DNA of 64,000 bases from an uncultured Bacteroidia bacterium (GCA_903902325.1 CAIUUO010000050.1:40936-104935); one strand, 5' to 3'; shown: positions 35,656 through 45,420, numbered from the stretch's first letter. Notes: generated by a model not told the origin, from the letters alone. Numbers and translations are program-made.

Positions 35656-37776
35656 TTACAATGCTTTCAATAAAAAGGTTACAGTTTTACCCGCTTCTCC
35701 TCCTTTGGGCATAGTTACCTCCAATAAAGTATTTCCATTAACCATTTGAAGCGGAACATGTGAGTCGGTTTTGACGTATTTCCCGGCCAGTTTCAAATTG
35801 ACTTGATCCAGCTGATGCGTGGGGTCAGAAATGGAAATATTTAGGTCTTTACCAGCCATTTTCATCATAACTACACATGGACTGTTGACTTCAATTCTTC
35901 CGGGCAAATCAACTATACCGGCATTGTAGAATACGGCTCCACCAATCGATTTGTCGGCAGAAAGCACCGCCTGCATGGTCGTGTCATTCTTCAGGATGGT
36001 GAATGCCGGCTTCGATTCCATTCCCTGAAGTTTTTTGGTTGTTGCACCGGGCACCAGGATGTAGGTATATTTTGCATCAACAGGATTCTTTGCATGATCA
36101 AACCACAACTTGAACAGGCCTGCCTGGATCGTTTCCGGTTTGTACATCAGCGCTACCTGGTTCCATGACCCGGGTGCCGTTTTGGTTTCGAGCCGGAGGT
36201 TGCCTCCGTCCGGGAAGAAGTAGCCGGTTTGGTCGTGGAGAATCCAGGTTGGGTGGAAAGAAAGAGAGGATTCCGCAGGGATAGCTTTCTCAGTTTTCTC
36301 TTTTGCAATGACATCCCCATGCAGAAAACACTGGTTGATCGTAGTGGCCACATCGAAATTTTCCTTTGAATTGATCCCTGACCCCAGACAAACGATCATG
36401 TCGTTGAAATTGAACCAGGCTTTCCTTGCGGTGATGCCATCCCTGTTGTAATCCATCACGGCCATCCCGTTTTTCCCGTCGGAAACCCCGCCGACAAATT
36501 TGCTTTTTATCCTGTACCCGCTTGCGGTAAGTACAGGAAGTTCCATATCATTTTGATGGGTGGTAGTGCCGGGAATTTTTTTCCAGTCCCAGAAAGGAAA
36601 TATGTTTTCGTACTCTTTCCCGGATTGGTAGAGATAGGTGGCGCCATCTCCCAGGTAATAGCCACGGATGTTTTCAGAATTGCAGGATTCGGCGCCGATC
36701 ACCCTTTCAGAACACATCTTGACGGAGAAATAATAGGCCGGTGAGCGCTGTACCTGGAAGTCAGAGTTCCAGAAATGTCTGTTCCCGGATAGCGTTTCAT
36801 ATTGGTTTGCTTTTTGATAGGCTCCGGCGTAGCCCGGATCCAGCACCTCCATTTGCCGTATGGCATTTTCAAGCCCGTTTGCCTTGCCTTTCTGGGCATC
36901 CACGAATAGTTGCCGACCACAGGCGCTGATGTCCATCTGGTTCTTCCATACAATCCATTGCTGGCCCTCGATCAGGTAGTTACGCAGAATGGCCATTTTG
37001 TTCTCGTCAAAACCGAAAGGGGTATTTCTCAATAACCTGATCCATTTGATCATATCGCCCGCATAGGCCAGTCCATAATTGCCAAACTGAATCTGGGGAC
37101 CATGCTGGTGGAAGGAGTTATCGGGCTGGATTCCCTCTTCCAGGCTTACCTTCAGCTCTTCCTGGATGGAGGCAGAAGCTTTTCCAATGGTTTCCGCATC
37201 GCGCAATAGCAGTGATTTAAGCAACACATTGCCGGATAGCCATACCTTGTTCTGACCGGTCATCCGAATTTTGGCACGGTCCAGAATCTTGATGCCGGAA
37301 GCTAACTGGTCTTTGGAAAGTTCGGTTTCCATCAAAATCAGCGTCGGAGCGAGCGACATAGGTACCCCGATTTCGGGATACCACCAGTTGGGACACTGCA
37401 GGTCATGTTCGAGCCAGTAATTCAGGGCTAGCTGGATCTTCGCCAGTAAAGCAGGATCATGGTAATGAGAAGAGCCTTCCCTTTGGTAAGCCCTTGCCAG
37501 GAACTGCAATCGGCTGAGATGGATAGCCGGAGGCCAGTCGCCCCGCTGTTTGCTGGAATAGTCTATATCGGGCCATTCACCCTTTTCATTGAGTTTGTCG
37601 GCGATCTTTTGGCCATTGTCATTATCCGGAGCGCTTTTGAGCAGATCGGTCCATATATTCAGATGCAATTGCTTCAGATTGGCCGGATATTCCGGAGCAG
37701 AAACAGTGTTTCCAAAACAGATCACTGAAGTTAAAACCAAAATCAACGAAAATAATATACTAGTTAAGGAATTCAT
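35656..37776 (-). CDS. Polysaccharide lyase family 8 (hyaluronate/chondroitin/xanthan lyase-type)
   Basis: The 706-residue protein has a signal peptide (about 1-26). An (alpha/alpha) toroid spans about 30-370: WWYPEIGVPMSLAPTLIL, TGQNKVWLSGN with Asn176, and PDNSFHQHGPQIQFGNYG with His225 and Tyr234. The nine-residue His-to-Tyr spacing and the Asn about 49 residues before match the catalytic Asn-His-Tyr of PL8 lyases. An Arg patch follows in the CGRQ segment. The C-terminal half is the beta-sandwich region (YYLGDGATYLYQSGKEYENIFPFWDWKKIPGTT). It cuts uronic-acid polymers by beta-elimination; substrate unknown among hyaluronan, chondroitin, xanthan-like glycans. The ParE gene ends 35 bases upstream. 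Confidence 0.9.
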   Translation of the reverse strand: MNSLTSILFSLILVLTSVICFGNTVSAPEYPANLKQLHLNIWTDLLKSAPDNDNGQKIADKLNEKGEWPDIDYSSKQRGDWPPAIHLSRLQFLARAYQREGSSHYHDPALLAKIQLALNYWLEHDLQCPNWWYPEIGVPMSLAPTLILMETELSKDQLASGIKILDRAKIRMTGQNKVWLSGNVLLKSLLLRDAETIGKASASIQEELKVSLEEGIQPDNSFHQHGPQIQFGNYGLAYAGDMIKWIRLLRNTPFGFDENKMAILRNYLIEGQQWIVWKNQMDISACGRQLFVDAQKGKANGLENAIRQMEVLDPGYAGAYQKANQYETLSGNRHFWNSDFQVQRSPAYYFSVKMCSERVIGAESCNSENIRGYYLGDGATYLYQSGKEYENIFPFWDWKKIPGTTTHQNDMELPVLTASGYRIKSKFVGGVSDGKNGMAVMDYNRDGITARKAWFNFNDMIVCLGSGINSKENFDVATTINQCFLHGDVIAKEKTEKAIPAESSLSFHPTWILHDQTGYFFPDGGNLRLETKTAPGSWNQVALMYKPETIQAGLFKLWFDHAKNPVDAKYTYILVPGATTKKLQGMESKPAFTILKNDTTMQAVLSADKSIGGAVFYNAGIVDLPGRIEVNSPCVVMMKMAGKDLNISISDPTHQLDQVNLKLAGKYVKTDSHVPLQMVNGNTLLEVTMPKGGEAGKTVTFLLKAL

Positions 37777-37811
37777 GCTGCAATATTGAAAAGTATAATG
37801 TTTAGAAAAAA

Positions 37812-38099
37812 TTAAAGCAGATTTTTCAAATCCTGCATGCCAACAATTGCCATTGTCTCAACCCTATTTTCGATCATTCGGTAAAAGATAGTATCTGAGC
37901 CACAAGGACATCTTCTATAGCCATCTTTAATATAATCCACTGATTCAAATAGAAATGGCCTTTGAGCGATCATTTCAAAATAATCAAAAAATGAATCAAA
38001 GTATTTGTCTGCCTGAATCATTCCAAACTTCTCAACTCCAAAATGATGAATTCGAATCAAGTCCTCTTTGGCTGCATTGCTAAGTCTGTATTCAGCCAT
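37812..38099 (-). CDS. parE: ParE-like toxin of a type II toxin-antitoxin pair
   Basis: The 95-residue protein has the RelE/ParE plasmid-stabilisation fold pattern: YRLSNAAKEDLIRIHHFGVEKFG, an aromatic stretch YFDSFFDYFEMIAQRPFLFE, GYRRCPCGSDTIFYRMIENRVETMAIVGMQDL. ParE toxins poison DNA gyrase; the C-terminal arginine usually found near the end is not obvious, and whether this copy is toxic is not known. The gene overlaps the ParD gene by 8 bases, as usual. It sits between a PL8 gene and an alginate-lyase-like gene, an unusual place for a toxin-antitoxin pair. Confidence 0.85.
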   Translation of the reverse strand: MAEYRLSNAAKEDLIRIHHFGVEKFGMIQADKYFDSFFDYFEMIAQRPFLFESVDYIKDGYRRCPCGSDTIFYRMIENRVETMAIVGMQDLKNLL

Positions 38100-38331
38100 T
38101 TAATAAAGATTTTGACTGAATTAAAATTTGTTCTTTGGTGTCACTTGTAAATCCGCTTCTTTCGGATTTTTCCAATTTTGCCCTGATCCAGTCAATCTGG
38201 GCATGCTGTTTTCGAGCCTGTCTGATCAGATCGTTGACAAGTTCACTTTTGCTGGAATATTCCTCGCTCTCTACCTGAGTTTTTAACCATTCATCATTGG
38301 GTTTCGAGAATGTTATACTTTGTCTTGTCAT
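38092..38331 (-). CDS. parD: ParD-like antitoxin (ribbon-helix-helix type)
   Basis: The 79-residue protein begins with TRQSITFSKPNDEWLKTQVES, the typical N-terminal beta-strand and first helix of a ParD ribbon-helix-helix DNA-binding dimer. SSKSELVNDLIRQARKQHAQIDWIRAKLEKSERSGF is the antitoxin helix that wraps ParE. It neutralises the downstream ParE and represses its own promoter. A small palindrome TGTAA-aa-TTACA at 38348-38359, 16 bases upstream, may be its operator. Translational coupling through the 8-base overlap keeps antitoxin ahead of toxin. Confidence 0.87.
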   Translation of the reverse strand: MTRQSITFSKPNDEWLKTQVESEEYSSKSELVNDLIRQARKQHAQIDWIRAKLEKSERSGFTSDTKEQILIQSKSLLNG

Positions 38332-38347
38332 AGTATTTTATATTTGA

Positions 38348-38359
38348 TGTAAAATTACA
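38348..38359. promoter_or_regulatory. Possible ParD operator palindrome
   Basis: TGTAA-aa-TTACA, a 12-base palindrome with five-base arms, lies 16 bases before the ParD start in the 70-base gap after the alginate-lyase-like gene. ParD antitoxins repress their own promoters from short palindromes at this place. The assignment is by position only. Confidence 0.35.
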
Positions 38360-38401
38360 CCAAAAATGCATCAATTGCAAATTGGAAAGTTTACAGTTTG
38401 G

Positions 38402-39514
38402 CTATTTGATTGCGGGTAATTGATGGTAAAACAAAGTTCCGAATGAAGAATGATCCCAATGGAATCCTTCCGGCCGAATTTTATCCAGTACCTGTTTGGT
38501 ATACTTCATTTCCAGTCCTTTGATATCGTGATAATGGTGATAAATCTTTTCATATACAGGTCTGAAATTTCCCCTGCCTTTTGCCGATATTTCGGTATAA
38601 TTATTTTTTCCGAACAGATCAGGAACCTGTTGGTAAACGACTTCTTCCCCCAGGTTGTATTTCGCTGTATACTCGAATCCCACGGCGACCCTGTTGTCAA
38701 ATGCTCCGTAAAGGTCATCGCCCTGTTTCCAGGCTATCTCGCAAAAATCAGCCACATAGCCAAGCCCAAGCTGGGTGTGCTGCTGATCGCGGCCGCTTTC
38801 CTGGCACTGACCCGACTCCCTGATGTAGTTTGGAATAGCCCCGTTTGAGTGTCCGTTTTTGGCATATTCCACTGCTCCATGGTACATGGCCGTATCATTC
38901 ATGAAAATACCGATGCACATGGTCGTGGCAATCATGGAATCGTCCCAGTTTCCGTTTGCTTGTGGTTTATAGTTTTTAACTAAGGGGTAATAGATGGTAA
39001 GCAACATTTGCTCAAACTGATGCTGATCCTTCTTGTTCCAGAGTTTCGAAGTATGCCTGATGATTTCTGCCGCATTGCAAAATTTGTAACCTGTGATTCC
39101 TGCCAGCAATTGCATGTCTGATCCGGTGATGGATTTCAGTTTGCAGGACCATGCATTCATGATTTCAATGGCCTTCCTGGCGTATTGCTTATCGCCGGTC
39201 AGGCTCCATTCGAGCGACTGGATATAGGCAGCCTGGGCGTCGTGTCCCAAATCCCCGGCGCCAATGTTAGGATTATTATACGAACCGCGGATGACATCGG
39301 CCATGGGCTTGGGCTGCCATTCCGGTTTGGCATGATCGTCGGCCTGAAGCAGCTTGAAAGATGAACTCCAGGGTTCCTCGCCTGCTTTGATTTTCTTCCT
39401 GATGAAGTCGAGTTCGATTTTCGAATTCAACATGCCGGGATGAACCAGTTTCTTCTGTCCGGCAACACTGAAGGACAACGTCAGAATGATCAGGATGGTA
39501 GTGATTGTTCTCAT
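38402..39514 (-). CDS. Alginate-lyase-superfamily lyase, NGNWD type
   Basis: The 370-residue protein has a signal peptide ending near VAGQ (residue 20). It is a helical-barrel alginate-lyase-like protein but differs from the NNH group: conserved positions are SYNNPNIGAGDLGHDAQAAY (79-97), ANGNWDDSM (186-194) and the charged cluster ESGRDQQHTQLGLG (239-252). The same pattern occurs in the N-terminal half of the 50190-52262 protein, so these two form a group. The NWD and RDQxH segments are likely catalytic or substrate-binding. It lacks any extra domain. The gene follows the heparinase II/III-type gene by 12 bases and precedes ParD/ParE. No CAZy family can be given from memory. Confidence 0.75.
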   Translation of the reverse strand: MRTITTILIILTLSFSVAGQKKLVHPGMLNSKIELDFIRKKIKAGEEPWSSSFKLLQADDHAKPEWQPKPMADVIRGSYNNPNIGAGDLGHDAQAAYIQSLEWSLTGDKQYARKAIEIMNAWSCKLKSITGSDMQLLAGITGYKFCNAAEIIRHTSKLWNKKDQHQFEQMLLTIYYPLVKNYKPQANGNWDDSMIATTMCIGIFMNDTAMYHGAVEYAKNGHSNGAIPNYIRESGQCQESGRDQQHTQLGLGYVADFCEIAWKQGDDLYGAFDNRVAVGFEYTAKYNLGEEVVYQQVPDLFGKNNYTEISAKGRGNFRPVYEKIYHHYHDIKGLEMKYTKQVLDKIRPEGFHWDHSSFGTLFYHQLPAIK

Positions 39515-39526
39515 GGTATAAAGTTT

Positions 39527-41401
39527 CTATTTCCAACCGGAAAGCGGCTGTAAGGTGGTTGTTGTGGTGGTTGAACCGGGCCATTGAGGTGACAGTAATA
39601 CTGCAACTGTTACGTTCCCGGTAGTTGCAGGTACTTTGGCCAGCAAACGGACGACTCCCAAATTCAGCTTTTGTGGGGCGGCTTGCTGGGCCGATTCAAC
39701 GGAGAAGACTGCATTGGCAGGAGAGAGGATTCTTGCCGTCATCTTCTGTCCCCCGAGAGTGAGTTCCGCCTGTTTTGAATTGGTGAGTACGATGATTGCA
39801 TCTGTGGTCATTCCCCAGGTGATTGCAGCGGATTTAGCCAAAACAAATTCATCCTGAACGAGAATCGCCTTGCGGCTGTCCACCACCCTTAAACCACGCT
39901 GGACTGAACTTGCAAAGTCTTTATATGCTTCCGTGAAATCGAGGACGGAAAATGGTTCAGCCACACCTTCCGCGTGTTTCAGGAATTTTGAAGTGGCATC
40001 TTCGCGCTGGTTCTGACCGTTCAGAAGCGGAACGTTGTGGCTGATGGATTCCAGCCTGTAATACGTATAACGCAGTGCGCCGAAATAATCGGGAAGGTCG
40101 TAATCATCCGAGCCAAGATCCCTTGCCCACCGTACGCCGAGCGCATCCATTTCGAAGTTTCCCAGATCCAGATGTGCATGGTTGACCTTGTTGTAACCTG
40201 CCTTGATACCGACCCAGAGGGTTGTTGGATCTGTCCAGGAACCGCGTGACAGCCAGAGTGAAACGCTTCCGTCGAAAAATTTGTCCAGATCCCTTTGGGC
40301 AGCCGAATTGGCATAAGGCCTGTACCAGATCACATCAAAGACATTGGCTGTGCCCGTAGTAAGCTGGTCGTGCACGAAATCGGAGAAATGGTTGTTGTTG
40401 TAGGTTGATGCCAGCCACATTTCGGTATCCGGAGCCCCCAGTTTGGATTTTTCACCCGCATCGGCATAATTCAGCAGATAGCCGGTTGGCCCGCCGGAGT
40501 AAATAGGGAAATAGCCTGTCACATTCAGGCCTGCGAATTTGGTCAGGCCAAAATTATCACCAAGGGCGGTCTGCATGGAAGCCAGGCCGTAAACTGTGTA
40601 ATCCGTTGCATATTCCCAATAGCCCGGACCTTCGCTCCAGACGCCGTCGGGTCCATAACTCTTTAGGGCATACGGTAATCCTGCAATTGCATTGGTCAGC
40701 AGCGGGAGAGATATGCCGGGATCAGTTTCGGCTATCGCGAGGGCTCCAATGGCTAACCCGCTGTTGCATACCTGGTTCCAGTTGAACTCTGATTTGAACC
40801 ACCAAGCATTGCTTGCATAAGCCTTCGATCCTTCATACAATCCGAGCAGGATCATGCGCGATTTGATCTGATTTCGGAAGTCGGGATCCATTTTGTTGTA
40901 CAACCAGTCGTATCCGATGGCCACTGCATGGGTCATCTCGGCTATATCCAGGAAATGGGAGGGATTCCAGTCGGCAAAGTCGCAGACGACTCTCATGTTG
41001 GACTCGGCAGAAGAGAGGTATTTTTCCAACCCTGTCCAGCGATAGGCAAAAGCAAGGTCGTACACCCGGCTCAGGCATTCCCGGCTTTTGTCCAGCAGCC
41101 TGGGACCGATCAGGACGTGTTGGATGGGCGCTTTGAAGATATCCTTGTCGGCTTGCGCAACAACTGCATCGGCATATTTTTTCAACCTGGCATCTGTCAG
41201 GCTGAGCGTTTTCAGTTCCTGAAGCCTGGCATCCGTTAACAGCAGCCGGGGATGGACTTTCTGTAGGGTACTTAATATGCCTGTCAGTTTGACCTCCGGT
41301 TCGGACACAACAGGGTCTGCCGGTTTTTTGCAGGATGCTGAAATCAGAAACAGGAGAAGGATAAGAATTGTTTTTTTTAAAGGATTGTGAGGGATCACCA
41401 T
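39527..41401 (-). CDS. Heparinase II/III-type polysaccharide lyase, lipoprotein
   Basis: The 624-residue protein has an SPII signal with lipobox ISASC (Cys24), so it is probably anchored to the outer membrane. An N-terminal (alpha/alpha) toroid (RLLDKSRECLSRVYDLAFAYRWTG, IAEMTHAVAIGYDWLYN) is followed by the heparinase_II_C beta-sandwich with VNHAHLDLGNFEMDALGVRWARDLG (His408 and His410). This matches the PL15/PL17/PL21-like heparinase II/III group, some of which are exo-acting oligo-uronate lyases. It shares strong local similarity with 43477-45363 (same LLDKSRE and NHxHxD segments), suggesting duplication. It lies 12 bases upstream of the NGNWD lyase and 27 bases downstream of another heparinase-type gene. 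Confidence 0.88.
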   Translation of the reverse strand: MVIPHNPLKKTILILLLFLISASCKKPADPVVSEPEVKLTGILSTLQKVHPRLLLTDARLQELKTLSLTDARLKKYADAVVAQADKDIFKAPIQHVLIGPRLLDKSRECLSRVYDLAFAYRWTGLEKYLSSAESNMRVVCDFADWNPSHFLDIAEMTHAVAIGYDWLYNKMDPDFRNQIKSRMILLGLYEGSKAYASNAWWFKSEFNWNQVCNSGLAIGALAIAETDPGISLPLLTNAIAGLPYALKSYGPDGVWSEGPGYWEYATDYTVYGLASMQTALGDNFGLTKFAGLNVTGYFPIYSGGPTGYLLNYADAGEKSKLGAPDTEMWLASTYNNNHFSDFVHDQLTTGTANVFDVIWYRPYANSAAQRDLDKFFDGSVSLWLSRGSWTDPTTLWVGIKAGYNKVNHAHLDLGNFEMDALGVRWARDLGSDDYDLPDYFGALRYTYYRLESISHNVPLLNGQNQREDATSKFLKHAEGVAEPFSVLDFTEAYKDFASSVQRGLRVVDSRKAILVQDEFVLAKSAAITWGMTTDAIIVLTNSKQAELTLGGQKMTARILSPANAVFSVESAQQAAPQKLNLGVVRLLAKVPATTGNVTVAVLLSPQWPGSTTTTTTLQPLSGWK

Positions 41402-41428
41402 GCTGAATTTAGTGTGAGTTTAGTCAGG

Positions 41429-43477
41429 TTATTTAATGGTTGTATTGAAATCGACTTTCACTTTTTTGCTGTCAAGCGACGGAGCCAGAATATCCCAGGA
41501 GCCAATCCCTTTCTCTGTTACACGAATCCTGACATCACTATCCTCCTTCGATAGTATCCTGGCCGAAATATCCGGCGCTTTCCCTGCCGATGGCCATAAG
41601 ATCCAGACGTTGGTATCTCCCGATTTTATCTGTTGGGAGCAGACTGCGGTAGTATTTGGCTGCCAGGTATTGTATTCCTTGCTGTACCAACCCTGGACGA
41701 ATGGTTTCTCCTGCCCTTTTACCAGTGAAACAGATAAAGCCTGATTGTCAACAGGAATAATCGTCAGGTTTCCATGGTCATTTTGTGTCGTAATTCTGCC
41801 GTCTTTTTCAGCCTGCACTTTGCAGTCGGGATGCCAGTGCCAGAGTGTTTCAATTTTCCTCGGACGATCGGTCTTCAAAAGATCAGTCACGACCCAGAAC
41901 TTTCCCCGAACATAAACTACTGACCGTGTCTGGCTGAATGTTCCTTCAATTCCTGCGTATTGGTTGAAGGTTCCTGAGCCGTAATCAAAGTAATTGCTAA
42001 TAGCAAATAAATTTTCAGTCAGGGGATTTTCCGTCCGTTTTGGACCATCCGCCTGTCCTTTCCCGTCAACAATTACCGTGTTGTGGCCCTGACTTCCGAC
42101 TGCATATTTCCTGAATTTGGCGGCAACTTCTCCCATGTAGGCAAACCTTCCGGCATCAACCAGAAGATCTCTTCCAAAGGCAAATACCGAAATATGCAGT
42201 TTGTCGTTGTGCTGGTGCCCGGTTCCCCATGGACCGATATCAAAGAAGGACCATTGCGCCTCCGGACCATAATCACTTCTCGAGATAAGTTGTCCGGCAT
42301 AAGGAAAAATATTGGAAGGTAAGTGTTCGGGCTTGGTGCCTTCCTTCCCGTTCGTGGCAATGTAGCTCCAGTCAGGGCGATGATAAACGGAAGCCTCATC
42401 CAGGATTTTCTTGCGGTTGTTGATCAGGTCTGCATCGTTGTTGAGCACACCACAACCATCGGGTCGCATGATATAGGCCAGGTAATTCCACATGTTCTCG
42501 AGTGTCCTGGTATAATATTCCGGCAGGCTGACACTGCTTTTTCTGCATATATCCGCAAACAGGTTGAAATTGGAAAGTGCCACGAGATGGTAACTGGAGG
42601 TTAGTTCAGTCTGTACGCCATCCGGATAAACCTGTTCCTTCATGCTTGCCACCATTGTTTGGATGGCATATTCCATCCACGCCGGCGAATTCCTGAACTC
42701 AGGCCAGGAGGAAGCCACTGTGGCAAGTCCGGAGATTTCCATGGTCAACCAGTTGCCCTGTGCATGGAAATTCCTGGCATAATGGGCATGATCCGGCAAG
42801 CTGCTTAAAATTAGTAATTTGGTGGCAGGTGTGATTAATTTTGTATTCCATAATTCGAAGAAGACCCTCGACCATACTTTTACCCGGAAGCTAACTTCGA
42901 GGCCACGCCACAGGGCAGTCTGGCTCTTTACTCCCGGATAGGGCCAGCTGCTGGTGATCCAGTCTTTGGTGAAACTGTCGATGTAGTTGACATACTTGGA
43001 ATTGCCTGTCTCCTCCCAGCCATCCAGAAGCGTACCGGTAGGGTAGTGCCTGTTGAGTGCCCAGGCCCATTCGATGTCATTGGCAGGGCCCATGTGATTC
43101 CATTTCAGGTGACCGTCGGCCAGGCGCGGAACCTTATCCGAAACCTGTTGAAAGGTGTAGATATCCTGAAGTGCCGAATCTGCTGCAGTAGCTGTTTTTT
43201 GCGTTAACGTAGGGATATCTTTCCTTATCCTGTCGGTTTTGCCATAATATTCGAGCAGGTTTTGGCAGGCCAGCGTCAGGTTGTTGCCTTCATAGGCCTT
43301 TTTAACCGCTTCCAGTCCAGGATAATTCAGGTTGAGGTTCAGGAAGATGGAATTGATTTGCTTTGGGTAGGCAGTGCAAACTTCCTCGACGGTTTTGATA
43401 TTTTGCCAGTCAGACTGTCCCAAAACTTGTTGGGTGATCAGAAATGTAAAAATAAATAACAGGTGTCTGATTTTCAT
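41429..43477 (-). CDS. Heparinase II/III-type polysaccharide lyase (PL12/PL33-like)
   Basis: The 682-residue protein has a signal peptide ending at VLGQ (residue 20). An N-terminal heparinase_II_N-like helical domain is recognisable (NWLTMEISGLATVASSWPEF, QVYPDGVQTELTSSYHLVAL). The C-terminal heparinase domain shows WSFFDIGPWGTGHQHNDKLH, DLLVDAGRFAYMG and GHNTVIVDGKGQ. This is closer to PL12 heparin-sulfate lyases and PL33 than to the other two heparinase-type genes here. It probably cuts internal glucuronate or iduronate bonds by beta-elimination. Its ATG overlaps the stop of the upstream heparinase gene by one base (TAATG), so both are coupled. Confidence 0.87.
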   Translation of the reverse strand: MKIRHLLFIFTFLITQQVLGQSDWQNIKTVEEVCTAYPKQINSIFLNLNLNYPGLEAVKKAYEGNNLTLACQNLLEYYGKTDRIRKDIPTLTQKTATAADSALQDIYTFQQVSDKVPRLADGHLKWNHMGPANDIEWAWALNRHYPTGTLLDGWEETGNSKYVNYIDSFTKDWITSSWPYPGVKSQTALWRGLEVSFRVKVWSRVFFELWNTKLITPATKLLILSSLPDHAHYARNFHAQGNWLTMEISGLATVASSWPEFRNSPAWMEYAIQTMVASMKEQVYPDGVQTELTSSYHLVALSNFNLFADICRKSSVSLPEYYTRTLENMWNYLAYIMRPDGCGVLNNDADLINNRKKILDEASVYHRPDWSYIATNGKEGTKPEHLPSNIFPYAGQLISRSDYGPEAQWSFFDIGPWGTGHQHNDKLHISVFAFGRDLLVDAGRFAYMGEVAAKFRKYAVGSQGHNTVIVDGKGQADGPKRTENPLTENLFAISNYFDYGSGTFNQYAGIEGTFSQTRSVVYVRGKFWVVTDLLKTDRPRKIETLWHWHPDCKVQAEKDGRITTQNDHGNLTIIPVDNQALSVSLVKGQEKPFVQGWYSKEYNTWQPNTTAVCSQQIKSGDTNVWILWPSAGKAPDISARILSKEDSDVRIRVTEKGIGSWDILAPSLDSKKVKVDFNTTIK

Positions 43478-45363
43478 TATTTTAACTGGTACCAGTTGAC
43501 CAACATTTTATCAAAGTCAAATTTCTTCACTTTACAGGAACCTGGCACAAGTTGAACCTGAATGGTCTGCTTCTGGTTGGGTTTCAGTTGAAATTCAAAA
43601 CCTACCAGGGTCTTTCCTGGATTCGGGGCATCATAATTTGTAGTTGGTTCAGTGGACCAAGTTTTCATTCTTATTTTGGAGGATGTTTTGACCGTCATGA
43701 CCAAAGTGTGCCCTTCCTTGCTGAATGTGATGGAATTTCCCCTGATGACAGGGGTAGCTGAGGTCATCATGGTCCAGCGGACAGTCGTAGGTTTATTCGT
43801 AGCCTCCATCTCATCCCTGATCACCACGTAGTGTCCGTCAACAAGGGCAATGCCCCTTTTTTCGGAGGCCAGCTGATTTTCATACACGGAAGTGAGGTCG
43901 GATTGGGCAAACATCAAACCCGACTGATCAAAGAATTTGTCAATTTTGGCATATCCTTTGACTACCTGAAGCTGGTTGTCAACGGTCAGGGTACTGTGGG
44001 CCCTGTTGTTGATCCTGAAGATGCTCCATCGTTGTGCATCCTGGGTACGACCGAAGACCTGGATGCCTTTTGATTCGAGAGATTCGTAGTCCTGCATGCC
44101 GAAATCGCTGGCCCATCTGGTTCCGTCGGATTCCATGACAAACGACCCAATGTCCATGTGCCCATGGTTGACGGATGCGGAACCAACTTTAAATCCGACG
44201 AAGAGTGCATTCCTGTCGCTCCAGGAGGTACGCATCATGCAAACGGGATTGGCGCCCTGACCTTTCCAGAACATCGATTTGGGTTCAGTAACCTTATCCA
44301 GTGGCAGGTCTTTGCCCCAAATCATGACGGCAGGCAACAGGCGGTCGTCGGTAAATTTCAGATAATCATCCTGTTTCAGATAGTTTTTCTCAATCCATAA
44401 CTGTGAAAGGTCCTTGTTCTTTTGCGCGAGCCAGAACATGGCCGGGCTGAGACTGCCTCCCTGGCCGCTGTCACCCCAGTTGAAGCAAAGTCCGGTTGCA
44501 CCTGTCATATTTTCAAAAAATTGTCCGGTTTGCAGGAATCCGGGTGTATTGTTCAATCCGAAATCACTTCCGAAAACCTTTTCAATTGCGCTCAGGAACA
44601 TGACGTTGAAAGAGGTTCCATAACCCCAGTATCCGTAACCTTCGGGATAGGCTCCGTCGGGTTTGTATTCACCCATGCAGGTCGGAATGGACTTTACCGC
44701 TCTTTCTATCAGGCTTTTGGCTAGCTGGGTGTGATCCTCATAAACTGCCAGGGCTCCATAAGTGATGCCGGCGTTGCAAACCTGGTTCCAGTTGTTGGTA
44801 GCTGTGAGCCAGCTGTTGTACAGCGGATCGAGTGAAGGATAGATTCCCTTGTAGGTGATGGCCTCGCTGATCGACTTCCGGGAGGCATCCGATAGTTTGG
44901 GATACAGCCAGTCGTATCCGATGGACATGGCCATGGTCATCTCAGCAACATCGAGGAAATGGGTTGGGTTCCAGTCTGTGAATCTGGAGATGGCGATCAT
45001 CTCTTTTTCGCAACGGGCGAAATATTTTACATCTCCCGTTATCCTCCAGGCATAGGAGAGCTGGAAGATCCGGCGGAGCGCCTCACGCGATTTGTCAAGC
45101 AGTCGCCTTCCGATCTGGATCCGCTCAATTGGCGGTTTTTCCAAAAGGTTATCAGCGGATTGCAGGATGGCTTCATGCATTTTCTTCCAGGTAGGATTGG
45201 TGGCAATGGATTGTTTGATCATGGCCTCTTCACCTCCGGTAAGCAGAATTCGCGGATGCTGCAGTATTTTGGAAGCATCCGGTAAAATCATGTTCTGGGC
45301 ATTTGATATCCCCGTCAGGGAAATAGCAAAAAGAATAATAAGTAACCCCTTTTTTAAGTTCAT
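43477..45363 (-). CDS. Heparinase II/III-type polysaccharide lyase (second copy of the LLDKSRE type)
   Basis: The ATG at 45363 is chosen because it begins MNLKKGLLIILFAISLTG with a normal signal peptide; an upstream extension reaching 45411 has a polar leader. The 628-residue protein is a heparinase II/III-type lyase: RLLDKSREALRRIFQLSYAWRITG, LDVAEMTMAMSIGYDWLYPK, CNAGITYGALAVYED, and NHGHMDIGSFVMESDGTRWASDFG (His400 and His402). It groups with 39527-41401 but lacks the lipobox, so the two may work in the periplasm and at the surface. An imperfect palindrome (45421-45519) separates it from the GH10 gene upstream. Confidence 0.88.
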   Translation of the reverse strand: MNLKKGLLIILFAISLTGISNAQNMILPDASKILQHPRILLTGGEEAMIKQSIATNPTWKKMHEAILQSADNLLEKPPIERIQIGRRLLDKSREALRRIFQLSYAWRITGDVKYFARCEKEMIAISRFTDWNPTHFLDVAEMTMAMSIGYDWLYPKLSDASRKSISEAITYKGIYPSLDPLYNSWLTATNNWNQVCNAGITYGALAVYEDHTQLAKSLIERAVKSIPTCMGEYKPDGAYPEGYGYWGYGTSFNVMFLSAIEKVFGSDFGLNNTPGFLQTGQFFENMTGATGLCFNWGDSGQGGSLSPAMFWLAQKNKDLSQLWIEKNYLKQDDYLKFTDDRLLPAVMIWGKDLPLDKVTEPKSMFWKGQGANPVCMMRTSWSDRNALFVGFKVGSASVNHGHMDIGSFVMESDGTRWASDFGMQDYESLESKGIQVFGRTQDAQRWSIFRINNRAHSTLTVDNQLQVVKGYAKIDKFFDQSGLMFAQSDLTSVYENQLASEKRGIALVDGHYVVIRDEMEATNKPTTVRWTMMTSATPVIRGNSITFSKEGHTLVMTVKTSSKIRMKTWSTEPTTNYDAPNPGKTLVGFEFQLKPNQKQTIQVQLVPGSCKVKKFDFDKMLVNWYQLK

Positions 45364-45420
45364 AATTTCGATTTTGTGATCAGTAAATTGACCTAATTTA
45401 TATATAATCAATGTTTTATT

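Noticed and set aside
37812..38331. Mobile element around the toxin-antitoxin pair
   Set aside because: No transposase, integrase, terminal inverted repeats or target duplications were found next to it.
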